In this document: in pieces, positions 1 through 8,316 of the stretch | Position numbering within the stretch: the first letter of the stretch is position 1 | Layout: the number at the start of each line of letters is the position of its first letter | Source of the DNA: Microbulbifer mangrovi | GTDB lineage: Bacteria > Pseudomonadota > Gammaproteobacteria > Pseudomonadales > Cellvibrionaceae | Length of the DNA: 64,000 nt | Assembly: GCF_002009015.1 (NCBI RefSeq) | Contig: NZ_LZDE01000346.1 | Span: 46,445-110,444, forward strand | Direction of reading: 5' to 3' | Translations under genes and position numbers: made by a program | The notes under the pieces: model-generated | What the model saw: only the letters and a program-made list of their open reading frames with translations | Told to the model about the DNA's origin: nothing | The model's database searches: none

Positions 1-780
1 GCTCAGGGCATTCCCGCCGACTCCATTTTGTCCGAGTGTGCCCCGGGGCAGTTCGAAATCAATTTGCTGCACTGTGATGATCCGGTAAAAGTTGCCGACC
101 AGACCCTGCTGTTCAAGCGCTTGCTGAAAGGTGTTGCTCGCAGCCACGGCCTGCGTGTGAGCGCCATGGCCAAACCGTTTGGCGAGTTGGCCGGCAATGG
201 TATGCACGTGCATATGAGTCTCGTGGACAAGGACGGCAATAACGTCTTTGACGATGGCAGCGACATGGGCTCAGCGCTTTTGCGCCATGCGGTAGCGGGT
301 ATGATGACCACCGCCAACGATGCCATGGCAATCTTTGCTCCCCATTCAAACTCCTACCGCCGTTTCCAGGAAAGCAGCCACGCGCCGCTGAACCTGTGCT
401 GGGGGTATGACAATCGCACGGTGACATTCCGTATTCCGGCCAGTGATGCCAAGGCGCGGCGAATCGAACACCGGATTGCTGGTGCAGACGTCAATGCCCA
501 CCTGGTACTGGCAGCAATTCTGGCAGGGGTGTGCCATGGCCTGGAGAACAAGCTGCAACCGCCCAAGCCTGTTGAAGGGGATGCCTACCAGGTTGAAAGC
601 GAGCAGTTAATCAATACCTGGAGCGGGGCGCTCAACAGGTTTGCCGAGAGTGCTCTGTGGCAGGAGTTTTTCGATCCGGAATTCGTTGAGTTGTTCGTGC
701 TGCTCAAGCGGCAGGAGCAGGCAGAAATTGCCGCCCGGGTGACCGATGTGGAATACCAGAGTTACCTGCAAAGGGTTTAA
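1..780 (+). CDS. Glutamine synthetase family protein, gamma-glutamylputrescine synthetase type (3' part only)
   Basis: This is the C-terminal 259 codons of a gene that begins before the window; the reading frame is open from base 1. It shows the catalytic-domain signatures of the glutamine synthetase family: GNGMHVH (about bases 196-216), HSNSYRRFQ and the NRTVTFRIP strand that lines the active site, then a helical C-terminus. Glutamine synthetase folds join an amine to the gamma-carboxyl of glutamate using ATP. The HSNSYRRF and MAKPFGELAGNG wording is closer to the GS-III/PuuA-like enzymes that glutamylate polyamines than to housekeeping GlnA, so polyamine catabolism is the likeliest role. 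The substrate cannot be fixed from this fragment. The stop is followed by a 367-base non-coding gap. Confidence 0.8.
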   Translation, partial: AQGIPADSILSECAPGQFEINLLHCDDPVKVADQTLLFKRLLKGVARSHGLRVSAMAKPFGELAGNGMHVHMSLVDKDGNNVFDDGSDMGSALLRHAVAGMMTTANDAMAIFAPHSNSYRRFQESSHAPLNLCWGYDNRTVTFRIPASDAKARRIEHRIAGADVNAHLVLAAILAGVCHGLENKLQPPKPVEGDAYQVESEQLINTWSGALNRFAESALWQEFFDPEFVELFVLLKRQEQAEIAARVTDVEYQSYLQRV

Positions 781-947
781 ATGGATGCCGTTTTTTTTCG
801 GCGTGGTTTGCGACCAGTAAGCAACGGCTTTGATGACAGCGGGCGTGGCGGATGGAAATGGTCTGCTATACCTAAGTCAGACAGCTGTGAACTTGTGTAC
901 ACAGTGCGTCGTAAACTCTCCTCCTGAAAGTGTGTTCGAGAAAACTG

Positions 948-974
948 GCCCGCCTTATGGCGGGCATTTTTTTT
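948..974 (+). terminator. Rho-independent terminator
   Basis: A perfect 7-bp stem GCCCGCC/GGCGGGC (948-954 and 959-965) with a TTAT loop is followed by A and eight T residues. This is a textbook intrinsic terminator for plus-strand transcription. Confidence 0.85.
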
Positions 975-1032
975 GAGCTAAATATTCTTGCAGAAATTTC
1001 TTCCTATATGCGGCTCTATGCATAGGCAGTAC

Positions 1033-1063
1033 TTGCTGTTTTCCGGGAATCTCCACCTATACT
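1033..1063 (+). promoter_or_regulatory. Candidate sigma-70 promoter of the ompW-like gene
   Basis: TTGCTG at 1033-1038 and TATACT at 1058-1063 are separated by 19 bases, slightly longer than ideal. The position, about 85 bases before the start codon and downstream of a terminator, fits the single gene that follows. Confidence 0.4.
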
Positions 1064-1147
1064 GAAACTAACCGCACGCACGGGTCACTTTTTATTCGAC
1101 GACCCTCCTGCGGCTATGGAGCATTTCAGAGTTACAAGGAGTTACCC

Positions 1148-1960
1148 ATGCGAACCAAGTCCCTTCTTCTGCCGTTGGCCATTGCTGCCGCGGGTGCAAC
1201 TTCGCCGGCTTTTGCCGACTTCAATGGCGGTGATTTTATCGTGCGCGTCGGTGCCGCCTATATGGATACCGATGACTCTGTTTTTTCCGAGTCTACCGTC
1301 ATACAGGTTGTGGACCCCAATGATCCCGACGCATTTATCCCGGTGGAAATTGGAGATTCCCTGAATCTGGACGACGATACCACTTGGTTTATTAATGGTA
1401 CTTTTTTTGTGGCCGACCACTGGGCGGTTGAGCTGTATCACATGAACAGTGCCGACCTGGAAGCGGACTACGATACCTACGCGATTTCGGACGATTTTGA
1501 TTTCCGCAGTTCCGATAGCCTGGGTGATTTTGAAACCAATGTAACCAGTCTGTTTGTAGACTGGTACCCGGTATGTGTGGAGTCCTGGGTTCAGCCCTAC
1601 ATCGGGATTGGTGTTAACTACACCGATATTGAGCAGGATTTCCTGCGTCCAGTATTCCGTGAGGACGTGGTGAATGCTAACGGCAGGGTTGTCGATCGAG
1701 TGAATCGCGGCCTGGTGAATTTTGGCAGCTCTTGGGGCTGGACCGCACAGGTAGGTATCGACATCGAGTTTGGCCGGGATGCCAACTGGCTGTTTAATGC
1801 ATCTGCGATGTATGTCGATGCGGACCCGGAAATCGAAGTGGGCGTTGATGATGTGGTGCTGAGTAATGGTATCGTGCTCGACACCATTCGCTACAAAGAC
1901 GATCTTGAGTACGACTCCTGGATCTTCAATCTGGGGGTAGGCTACAAGTTCAGCTTCTGA
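1148..1960 (+). CDS. OmpW family outer-membrane beta-barrel protein
   Basis: A 270-residue secreted protein. The first 23 residues form a signal peptide ending SPAFA. The mature protein opens with the OmpW-type FIVRVGAAYMD segment and ends in YKFSF, with the terminal phenylalanine expected by the BAM insertion machinery. Alternating strands such as VELYHMNSADLE, WVQPYIGIGVNYT and WLFNASAMYVDAD fit an eight-stranded barrel with acidic loops. The family forms narrow hydrophobic channels whose natural substrates are poorly defined. At 270 residues it is longer than classical OmpW (about 210), mainly through acidic loop insertions. The start is fixed by AAGGAG six bases upstream. It is a single-gene unit between terminators. 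Confidence 0.85.
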   Translation: MRTKSLLLPLAIAAAGATSPAFADFNGGDFIVRVGAAYMDTDDSVFSESTVIQVVDPNDPDAFIPVEIGDSLNLDDDTTWFINGTFFVADHWAVELYHMNSADLEADYDTYAISDDFDFRSSDSLGDFETNVTSLFVDWYPVCVESWVQPYIGIGVNYTDIEQDFLRPVFREDVVNANGRVVDRVNRGLVNFGSSWGWTAQVGIDIEFGRDANWLFNASAMYVDADPEIEVGVDDVVLSNGIVLDTIRYKDDLEYDSWIFNLGVGYKFSF

Positions 1961-1986
1961 TCTGATCAATGCTCCAGACACCATTG

Positions 1987-2022
1987 CCCCGGCACTTGCA
2001 CCCATTGCAAGGTCGGGGTTTT
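1987..2022 (+). terminator. Terminator after the ompW-like gene
   Basis: CCCCG and CTTGCA pair with TGCAAG and CGGGG around a short loop, with a small internal bulge, and are followed by TTTT. It begins 26 bases past the OmpW stop codon. Confidence 0.65.
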
Positions 2023-2204
2023 GTGTTGAAGGTCCCATACCGGCCATACAATCGGGCGAGTGCCTGACGTCTACGCAACGGACTGAGTAGTCTGGTCTTG
2101 GTAGTGGACGGATTCTGTCTGGCAGTCATTTCTTTGCCAGTGTATTCTTCGCCTTTTCCGGCGCCCGATTTTGTGTTCGCCAAAACAATAACTACGGGGA
2201 AACT

Positions 2205-3626
2205 ATGACCGCCTTGGGAAATCGTACAGACGGTCCACCGGCCAGTTCGCGGCCACTGAATATCTGCTTGCTGGGTTATCGCAGCCATCCCCACTGCGGC
2301 GGACAGGGGATTTACCTTCATTATCTAAGCAAGGCGCTGGTAGAGGCGGGACATCGTGTTGATGTGATTTCCGGCCAACCTTATCCAGAGTTAGATCCGC
2401 GCGTGCGCCTGATCAAAATGCCCGGCCTCAACTTGTATGAACACCCGCACCCCACACGCGCCTTGAAGCTCAAGCATCTGCTGAGCTGGGCGGATTTTTA
2501 CGAATGGTGGGGCAAGCTCAGCGGCGGTTTTGTCGAGCCGTATACCTTTGGCCGCCGGGTTGCGTGCTACCTGCGTAAAATGGGTAAACACTATGATGTA
2601 GTGCACGACAACCAATCCCTTTGCTATGGCCTGCTGGATATCGAAAAGCAGGGCTTACCGGTGGTGGCGACGATTCACCACCCGATTACCCGCGATCGCC
2701 AACTTGCCATTGATGCGGCGCCGGATTGGTTCTATCGGCTACTGGTACGGCGTTGGCACAGTTTTCTGGGGATGCAGATCAAGGTATCCCGCCGCCTTAA
2801 AAATATTGTCACGGTATCGGCACAATCATTGCGCGATATCGTTGAGCAATTCGGCGTCGCTCCGTCCCAGCTGAAGTTGATTTACAACGGCATCGACACG
2901 GAAGTCTTCGCTCCCCAGCCGAAAATCATTCCCGATACCTTTCAGATCATGACCACTGCATCGGCTGATCAGCCGTTGAAAGGGCTGCGCTTTCTGTTGC
3001 AGGCGCTGGCATTGCTGCGTACGCGATACCCCCGGCTCAAGCTGCTGGTGGTCGGTCGGCTTCAGAGCGGTGGCGCGACAGAGAAGTTACTCGAGGAGCT
3101 GGACCTCGGGCAGGTGGTGCGATTTGTCTCCGGTATCTCCAATCGAGAGATGGTCGAGCATTACGCCGCTTCGGGCATGGTGGTCTGTCCCTCGCTCTAT
3201 GAGGGTTTCGGTTTACCTGCGGGAGAGGCAATGGCCTGCGGCGTTCCGGTCATATCCAGCGATGGCGGAGCCTTGCCGGAAGTGGTGGGCGACGCGGGTA
3301 TCGTAGTGCCCGCTGGTGACAGTGGTGCGCTGGCCCGCGCGATAGAGCAGCTGCTTGGCGATGATACGCTGCGCAGTTCCCTGGCCGCTGCCGGACGGCG
3401 ACGTATAGAAGAGCAGTTCTCCTGGACGGTGGCGGCCTCCCACCTTGTGTCCTATTACCGGGCGATTATCGGTGATACGGACGGGTTGCAATCCCCGGTT
3501 TCCGGGGAGCATCCACCGGCGACGTTAACGACACAGGAGTCTGCCAACAGTGCAGCTGCGGGAGCGTCGGTGAGTGTGGCTGAAAGCGTGTGCGCAGAGG
3601 GGAAAAACCGCGGGGAGGCTGCCTGA
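2205..3626 (+). CDS. GT4 family glycosyltransferase
   Basis: A 473-residue GT-B fold enzyme. The N-terminal Rossmann domain carries the donor-independent glycine loop (HCGGQGIYLHYLSKAL, about residues 30-45). The C-terminal domain carries the GT4 signature PSLYEGFGLPAGEAMACGVP near residue 330, with the E-x7-E pair that contacts the nucleotide-sugar. GT4 enzymes transfer a sugar with retention of configuration; donor and acceptor cannot be read from sequence. The last 45 residues are low-complexity (Ala, Ser, Glu rich). GGGGAA precedes the ATG. The stop overlaps the start of the methyltransferase that follows (TGATG), so the trio 2205-5517 is probably co-translated. Confidence 0.85.
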   Translation: MTALGNRTDGPPASSRPLNICLLGYRSHPHCGGQGIYLHYLSKALVEAGHRVDVISGQPYPELDPRVRLIKMPGLNLYEHPHPTRALKLKHLLSWADFYEWWGKLSGGFVEPYTFGRRVACYLRKMGKHYDVVHDNQSLCYGLLDIEKQGLPVVATIHHPITRDRQLAIDAAPDWFYRLLVRRWHSFLGMQIKVSRRLKNIVTVSAQSLRDIVEQFGVAPSQLKLIYNGIDTEVFAPQPKIIPDTFQIMTTASADQPLKGLRFLLQALALLRTRYPRLKLLVVGRLQSGGATEKLLEELDLGQVVRFVSGISNREMVEHYAASGMVVCPSLYEGFGLPAGEAMACGVPVISSDGGALPEVVGDAGIVVPAGDSGALARAIEQLLGDDTLRSSLAAAGRRRIEEQFSWTVAASHLVSYYRAIIGDTDGLQSPVSGEHPPATLTTQESANSAAAGASVSVAESVCAEGKNRGEAA

Positions 3627-4402
3627 TGATTACCGTGGATCCCGCGTTATTGAATCTGAAGCCCGGGCAGCGGGTGCTGGATCTGGGATGTGGCGAAGGC
3701 CGTCACGCCATCCATCTGATGTTGACCGATGCAGTCGATATTTTTGGTATCGACCTGAGTTTTCGGGATATCTCCACCGCAAACGAACGCGCGCAACCGT
3801 TTATTGCTGCAGGGCAGCAAGCGGGGCAGGTGCAGTTCGGTATGGGGGATGCCCTGCAATTGCCGTTTGCCGATGATTTCTTTGATGTCGTCATCTGTTC
3901 CGAGGTGCTGGAGCACATCGAGGATTACCAGGGGGTGCTCGGCGAGATCCATCGTGTATTGAAACCCTCCGGGATATTTGCGGCCACGGTTCCGGCGTTT
4001 TTCCCGGAGTGGGTGTGCTGGAAATTGTCCGACGCTTACCATCAGGTGGAGGGTGGACATATCCGAATATTCCGCGAAAAGCAGTTGCGCAGAAGTATCG
4101 AGGCGCTGGGGCACCAGTTTTTTGCCCGTCACAAAGCCCACGCCTTGCATGCGCCTTACTGGTGGTTGAAGTGCCTGCTGTGGGGGCGCGATGAGCATCC
4201 GGCGATTACCACTTATCACCGTTTCCTGGTCTGGGATCTCATGCAGAAGCCTCGTTTGACCCGTTGGCTTGAAAAGCTGTGCAACCCGTTTTTGGGTAAA
4301 AGTATCGCCCTGTATTTTGTAAAGCCGGCGCGGGCCGAGACTGAGATTGCCCCGATTAAAACCTCGAATAAAGAATCTGCAGAGCAGGGGATAGCAGTAT
4401 GA
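3626..4402 (+). CDS. Class I SAM-dependent methyltransferase
   Basis: 258 residues from the ATG at 3626, chosen over an in-frame upstream codon at 3590 because GGAGG sits just before it and it overlaps the previous stop by one base. Motif I (VLDLGCGEGRHA, near residue 18-29) binds S-adenosylmethionine, GDALQLPFADDFFDVV is motif II, and EVLEHIEDYQGVLGEIHRVLKPSG is the Methyltransf_11 core. The second half (HYRFLVWDLMQKPRLTRWLEKL) may be a substrate cap. The methyl acceptor is unknown. The coupling to a glycosyltransferase and a helical-toroid protein suggests a shared glycosylated small molecule or glycan (inference). Confidence 0.85.
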   Translation: MITVDPALLNLKPGQRVLDLGCGEGRHAIHLMLTDAVDIFGIDLSFRDISTANERAQPFIAAGQQAGQVQFGMGDALQLPFADDFFDVVICSEVLEHIEDYQGVLGEIHRVLKPSGIFAATVPAFFPEWVCWKLSDAYHQVEGGHIRIFREKQLRRSIEALGHQFFARHKAHALHAPYWWLKCLLWGRDEHPAITTYHRFLVWDLMQKPRLTRWLEKLCNPFLGKSIALYFVKPARAETEIAPIKTSNKESAEQGIAV

Positions 4403-5517
4403 ATAACGTCCCGGAACTTCAGGTTGTTGGGGAAGTGCCTGCGCTATTTCCGACGGACTTTATCCGGCGCAGTGCGGATTACATCCTCTCCCAGCAACTG
4501 GACGACGGGTGCATCCCCTGGTTTAGTGGCCACTACGCGGATCCCTGGGATCATGTTGAAGCGGCGATGGGGCTCAGCATTGCCGGCGAATACCGGGCGG
4601 CGGAGAGCGCCTACGCGTGGCTGGCGGGTATCCAGTTGCAAGACGGTAGCTGGTGGGCTGCCTACAAGAATGGAGAGGTAGACAATCGCGAGCGGCGCGA
4701 AAGTAATTTTGTTGCCTACATCGCCACGGGTATCTGGCATCACTTTCTGATTACCAGCGACCGGGATTTCCTGTTGCGCTTCTGGCCGATGGTAAAAAAA
4801 GCGATCGATTTTGTTCTGGCGCTGCAATCGGGGCACGGGGAAATTCAGTGGGCAGTAAATACACAGGGCGAGCCCTTGCGGGACGCTCTGATTACCGGCT
4901 GTTCCTCGATTTACAAAAGCCTGGAGTGCGCGATTAATATTGCCGCAGTACTGGAATGTTCCCAGCCCGACTGGTTGCGGGCGCGCACAATGCTTGGCAC
5001 AGCGCTGCGGGAAAAGCCCCATCGCTTTGACCGCACCTGGGAGAGTAAGGAACGCTTCTCCATGGACTGGTTTTACCCGGTGCTGACCGGGGTATTCGAA
5101 GGTGCCGGTGCGCGACTGCGCCTGCAGCAGAAGTGGGACGAGTTTGTGGTGGCCGGGCTCGGCTGTCGCTGTGTGAATGACGAGCCCTGGGTGACCGTGG
5201 CGGAGTCCTGTGAGCTGACAATGGCCTTGCTGGCGGCTGGTGAAACCACCAAGGCGGAAACACTCTACCGCGGCTTACATCGCTGGCAGGACACAGATGG
5301 TGGCTACTGGACCGGATACGTTTACCGCGACAGCGCGGTCTGGCCGGAAGAAAAAACAACCTGGACGGTGGGCGCCATGCTGTTGGCGGCGGATGCACTG
5401 GCGGGGCTTACCTCCGCCAGTGGCCTGTTTACCCAGGTGAACTTACTGGATTCTACGGAGGATGCCGAGGGTCTTGACCATCTGCACGCTTTCGAACTGA
5501 CCGGAAGCCAGCGCTAG
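4399..5517 (+). CDS. Helical-toroid (prenyltransferase/squalene-cyclase-like) protein
   Basis: 372 residues, starting with an ATGA overlap on the methyltransferase stop. There is no signal peptide. The sequence repeats helix pairs punctuated by QLDDGCIPW, QLQDGSWWAAY and DTDGGYWTGYVY, the Q/D-x-DG-x-W type turns seen in alpha/alpha-toroid proteins (terpene cyclase, prenyltransferase beta subunit, and some glycoside-processing enzymes). I do not see the DCTAE or DxDD catalytic motif of squalene-hopene cyclases, so the activity is unknown. It is the third member of the GT-methyltransferase-toroid cassette. Its last 75 bases overlap, on the opposite strand, the end of the next methyltransferase gene. 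Confidence 0.75.
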   Translation: MNNVPELQVVGEVPALFPTDFIRRSADYILSQQLDDGCIPWFSGHYADPWDHVEAAMGLSIAGEYRAAESAYAWLAGIQLQDGSWWAAYKNGEVDNRERRESNFVAYIATGIWHHFLITSDRDFLLRFWPMVKKAIDFVLALQSGHGEIQWAVNTQGEPLRDALITGCSSIYKSLECAINIAAVLECSQPDWLRARTMLGTALREKPHRFDRTWESKERFSMDWFYPVLTGVFEGAGARLRLQQKWDEFVVAGLGCRCVNDEPWVTVAESCELTMALLAAGETTKAETLYRGLHRWQDTDGGYWTGYVYRDSAVWPEEKTTWTVGAMLLAADALAGLTSASGLFTQVNLLDSTEDAEGLDHLHAFELTGSQR

Positions 5518-6075
5518 TTTGTAGATTTCATAGGGCGCCTGGCCGCCATCCTTCGGGTCGGGAAAAATATCGTGAATGGCCAGGAATCCCCCGGGCACGA
5601 TATGACGGCTCCAGCTGCGGTAATCGGTGAGCGCCGCTTCCAGCGAGTGGCCGCCATCGATAAACACCAGTCCGAGCGGGGTATTCCAGTGGCGAGCTGC
5701 CACTCCCGATGGGGCTACAACCGGCACCACATGATCTTCCAGGGCTGCCGCACGCATGTTGCTGCGGAAGTTATGGAAACTGTCCATCAGCTGGCTGCGA
5801 TCGTCGAACAGATCGCGATCGTGATACTCCTCACCGGGTTGGTGTTCTTCTGATCCGCGGTGATGGTCTACCGCAAACAGGGAGTTATTCATCAGTTTGC
5901 AGGCACTGCCGAGATAAACGGTGGATTTGCCGCAATAGCTGCCGACTTCCAGTACCGGTCCGCGATCGCTGGCTTCTGCAGCCAGCCGGTACAATGCTTC
6001 ACCTTCTTGCGGGTCAAGAAAGCCTTTGACGGTTTCGATATCCAGGGGCAAATCGAGCGGGATTGAGGTTTCCAT
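5443..6075 (-). CDS. Class I SAM-dependent methyltransferase (Methyltransf_24 type)
   Basis: About 210 residues if translation starts at the METSIPLDL codon (6075). The frame is open further upstream to 6264, but that would run into the divergent acyltransferase gene and has an unlikely Cys- and His-rich sequence. Motif I is VLEVGSYCGKST, followed by AVDHHRGSEEHQPG, LVFIDGGHSLEAALTDYRSW and PGGFLAIHDIF. That FIDGGH..D....W and HDIF pattern is typical of the Methyltransf_24/cephalosporin-hydroxylase-like family. The substrate is unknown. Its 3' end overlaps the toroid gene by 75 bases in antisense orientation, so the two messages could pair. Confidence 0.8.
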   Translation of the reverse strand: METSIPLDLPLDIETVKGFLDPQEGEALYRLAAEASDRGPVLEVGSYCGKSTVYLGSACKLMNNSLFAVDHHRGSEEHQPGEEYHDRDLFDDRSQLMDSFHNFRSNMRAAALEDHVVPVVAPSGVAARHWNTPLGLVFIDGGHSLEAALTDYRSWSRHIVPGGFLAIHDIFPDPKDGGQAPYEIYKLALASGQFESVQMVKTLGILRRIQ

Positions 6076-6242
6076 TTTTCTGTTCTGCGATGACTGATTG
6101 AATTGCGCCTGACAGTACCGGCGCACACGCGGCTTTGCAATGTGCTGGTGGCACAGATCCAGTGACAAAAAACTGATGGCTTGTGCGCCCAAACGAATTA
6201 CAAGATCCCAATTCATAACGTGGGGAAAGGCCTCTAAAGACC

Positions 6243-6965
6243 ATGCGCAAGGATCATAGACCATATTGGCTTAAGCGCCTGTTGCTGAGATTTCGCAACT
6301 GGCGCAGTCGACACTTCCTCTTGCCGCAGTTCGACGCGGTTGGCCGCGAGCCGGAAATCATGCATCCCGCGTCGGTCAAGGTATTCGGGAGCAATATCCG
6401 GCTGGGGGATTTTCCGCATCTGATTTCCACTCCGGATAACTGTATCCGGCTGACCGCCATGGGACATCGCGGTGGCGAGGCGTACATTTCTATCGGCGAT
6501 TACGTGCTCATTTCTCCCGGGGTGCGCATTTCCGCCGGCCAATCCATCACCCTGGGTGACGCCTGTATGCTTGCGGCCAACGTGTATATCTCCGATTCCG
6601 ATTGGCACGGCCTGTACAACCGCACCCGACCATTTCGCTGTACCAAACCGGTCACCCTTGGCAACAATGTCTGGATCGGCGACAGCGCCATCGTTTGTAA
6701 GGGCGTTTCCATCGGCGACAATGCAGTGGTGGGGGCGGGCAGTGTGGTGACCAGGGATGTGCCGGCCAATGCAGTGGTTGCGGGCAATCCGGCCCGGGAA
6801 ATCAAACAGATCAATCCGCGGCGGCGCATGATCACCCGCGAGGCGCTGTTTGCGGACAGTTTCCGGCAGGCGCACAATCTGGATGAATTGGATAAAATGC
6901 TGCTCGCGGGCAACGGCCTGCTGGGTTGGCTGCGGTCGCTGGTACTGCCGCGGCGAGGAGACTGA
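6243..6965 (+). CDS. LbH (hexapeptide-repeat) acyltransferase
   Basis: 240 residues. Isoleucine-patch hexapeptide repeats run from about residue 60 to 195 ([49 protein letters not shown]), ending in the family signature [16 protein letters not shown]. These left-handed beta-helix trimers transfer acetyl or other acyl groups from acyl-CoA to sugars or antibiotics; SDWHGLYNR supplies the likely catalytic histidine. A C-terminal helical tail of about 40 residues follows. It lies beside two methyltransferases and a glycosyltransferase, so modification of the same glycan or glycolipid is a reasonable guess. The start ATG is 11 bases from AAAGG. Confidence 0.85.
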   Translation: MRKDHRPYWLKRLLLRFRNWRSRHFLLPQFDAVGREPEIMHPASVKVFGSNIRLGDFPHLISTPDNCIRLTAMGHRGGEAYISIGDYVLISPGVRISAGQSITLGDACMLAANVYISDSDWHGLYNRTRPFRCTKPVTLGNNVWIGDSAIVCKGVSIGDNAVVGAGSVVTRDVPANAVVAGNPAREIKQINPRRRMITREALFADSFRQAHNLDELDKMLLAGNGLLGWLRSLVLPRRGD

Positions 6966-7019
6966 GGGGCAAGCCCCGCACAGGGTCTCACAAAGTGTTT
7001 AATAGGAAGTCTAATAACA

Positions 7020-7529
7020 ATGCATAAGCAGGGCAGTGTTGTACTGATCGGAATGCCGGGTGCCGGCAAAAGTACGCTGGGGGTTTTGTTGGCGAAGGAG
7101 CTGGCAAAGGATTTTGTAGATACGGATGTGTTGATCCAGCTGAGGGAAGATAAAACCCTGCAGGAAATCATGAATGAGAGCGATTACCTGAATCTACGCC
7201 GTATCGAGGGGGAGGTGATTGCGGAGGCGCACTTGCCCAATCATGTGATCGCTACCGGTGGCAGTGCGGTGTATAGCGAAGAAGGCATGCACAACCTGTT
7301 GAAGTTTGGCCCCGCCGTTTTCCTGAATTGCTCTGCGGATGAACTGCGCCGCAGAATCCACAATTACGAGAGCCGCGGAATCGCCAAGGCGCCAGGGCAG
7401 AGTTTTGAGGAGCTGTTCGCAGAGCGTCAGGCACTGTACCGGCGCTACGCGGATATCGTGGTAGACTGCGATGAGCAGACCCTTGAACAGGTTCTGGCTC
7501 AGGTGGTGAGTAAACTGCAGTCCCGCTAG
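7020..7529 (+). CDS. Shikimate kinase-like P-loop kinase
   Basis: 169 residues, the usual size of shikimate kinase. Walker A is GMPGAGKST (residues 11-19). The shikimate-binding residues are recognisable: the Asp pair of FVDTD, the Arg of LNLRRIEGE, the lid Arg of ESRG and the Arg of ERQALYRRYAD. The usual TGGG loop reads TGGS here. The enzyme would phosphorylate shikimate at the 3-hydroxyl. Housekeeping aroK normally sits next to aroB, which is not the case here, so this may be a second, divergent kinase or one with another substrate. It stands alone, before a convergent Lrp-type gene. Confidence 0.75.
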   Translation: MHKQGSVVLIGMPGAGKSTLGVLLAKELAKDFVDTDVLIQLREDKTLQEIMNESDYLNLRRIEGEVIAEAHLPNHVIATGGSAVYSEEGMHNLLKFGPAVFLNCSADELRRRIHNYESRGIAKAPGQSFEELFAERQALYRRYADIVVDCDEQTLEQVLAQVVSKLQSR

Positions 7530-7545
7530 ACCGGTCTGCAGAAAG

Positions 7546-7567
7546 CCGGGTGCAACGAGGCACCCGG
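7546..7567. terminator. Hairpin between convergent genes
   Basis: CCGGGTGC (7546-7553) pairs perfectly with GCACCCGG (7560-7567) around AACGAG and is followed by TTT. It lies in the 59-base gap between the convergent shikimate-kinase-like and Lrp-type genes, so it may end transcripts from either side. Confidence 0.55.
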
Positions 7568-7588
7568 TTTGGCTGGCCAGACTGCCGT

Positions 7589-8059
7589 TTACAGTGGCAG
7601 CTGGGTGGTGTACTTGACCTGCTTCAGGGCGAATGTGGAATTCACTGACGCTACATTGGGCAGGTGTACCAGAGAGCGCTTCAGCAGCTGCTCGTAGTGC
7701 TCCACACTGTCTACAACCACACGCAGCACGTAATCTTTGTCTCCGCTAGTGGAGTAGCACTCCACAACTTCCTGTACATCCTGTACCGCCGACTCAAAAC
7801 TGTTCAGAGATTCTTCGTCGTGGTTGTGAATGGTCACATAGCAGTATACTGTGACCCCCAGGTCAAGTTTTCGCGGATCCAGGAGGGTAACGCGGCCCCG
7901 GATGATACCTTCGGCCTCCAGGCGCTTGATGCGACGCCAGCACGGCGTGTGAGACAGGCCCACTTTGTCTCCGAGCTCAGCCATGGAATAATCGGCGTTC
8001 TCCTGCAGCGCCCGCAGAATCTTGCGGTCGAAATCATCCAGGTCGGTTGAGCGCTTCAT
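7589..8059 (-). CDS. Lrp/AsnC family transcriptional regulator
   Basis: 156 residues. The N-terminal winged helix-turn-helix (DDFDRKILRALQENADYSMAELGDKVGLSHTPC region, residues 8-40, then RRIKRLEAEGIIRG) is characteristic of the Lrp/AsnC family. The C-terminal half (VTVYCYVTIHN to TFALKQVKYTT) is the RAM/ACT-like effector-binding domain. These proteins sense amino acids and form octamers. It is transcribed away from the indolepyruvate oxidoreductase gene across a 257-base shared upstream region, which makes that gene its most likely target and an aromatic amino acid or its keto acid a plausible effector (inference). Confidence 0.9.
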   Translation of the reverse strand: MKRSTDLDDFDRKILRALQENADYSMAELGDKVGLSHTPCWRRIKRLEAEGIIRGRVTLLDPRKLDLGVTVYCYVTIHNHDEESLNSFESAVQDVQEVVECYSTSGDKDYVLRVVVDSVEHYEQLLKRSLVHLPNVASVNSTFALKQVKYTTQLPL

Positions 8060-8316
8060 ATAAACTCCTGTCCTACAAATTCTTGTTTGGCCGAGATGGC
8101 TGTCATAATTTTACGTGCAAACTTGTAAATAAAGCAATGTTTCATTGAGCTTTAGGCACTAGTATGACTTGACCACGCCGTCGCTATTTTGGGTTGCCAC
8201 AGAATAAGTCGTTTAAATCAGCGCCTGAGACTGCGACGCGCGCCTCGAATCACAATAATTAGCGGACGTCCCTTTCAGTAGTGGACCACCACATACCAGC
8301 GAGTAGAAGTAGGCGT

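Larger units (their letters stand above)
781..1147. other. Intergenic region with terminator and possible small RNA
   Basis: A 367-base gap between the glutamine synthetase gene and the ompW-like gene. No convincing protein-coding frame is present. It contains a strong hairpin terminator at 948-974, located about 170 bases past the upstream stop, and a likely promoter for the ompW-like gene at 1033-1063. The distance of the terminator from the stop and the pyrimidine-rich CTCTCCTCC stretch at about 916-924 leave room for a short RNA ending at the terminator. Confidence 0.5.

Noticed and set aside
8281..8316. GTG start for the indolepyruvate oxidoreductase
   Set aside because: It adds a basic 12-residue leader without a ribosome site; the ATG at 8317 is the simpler start.
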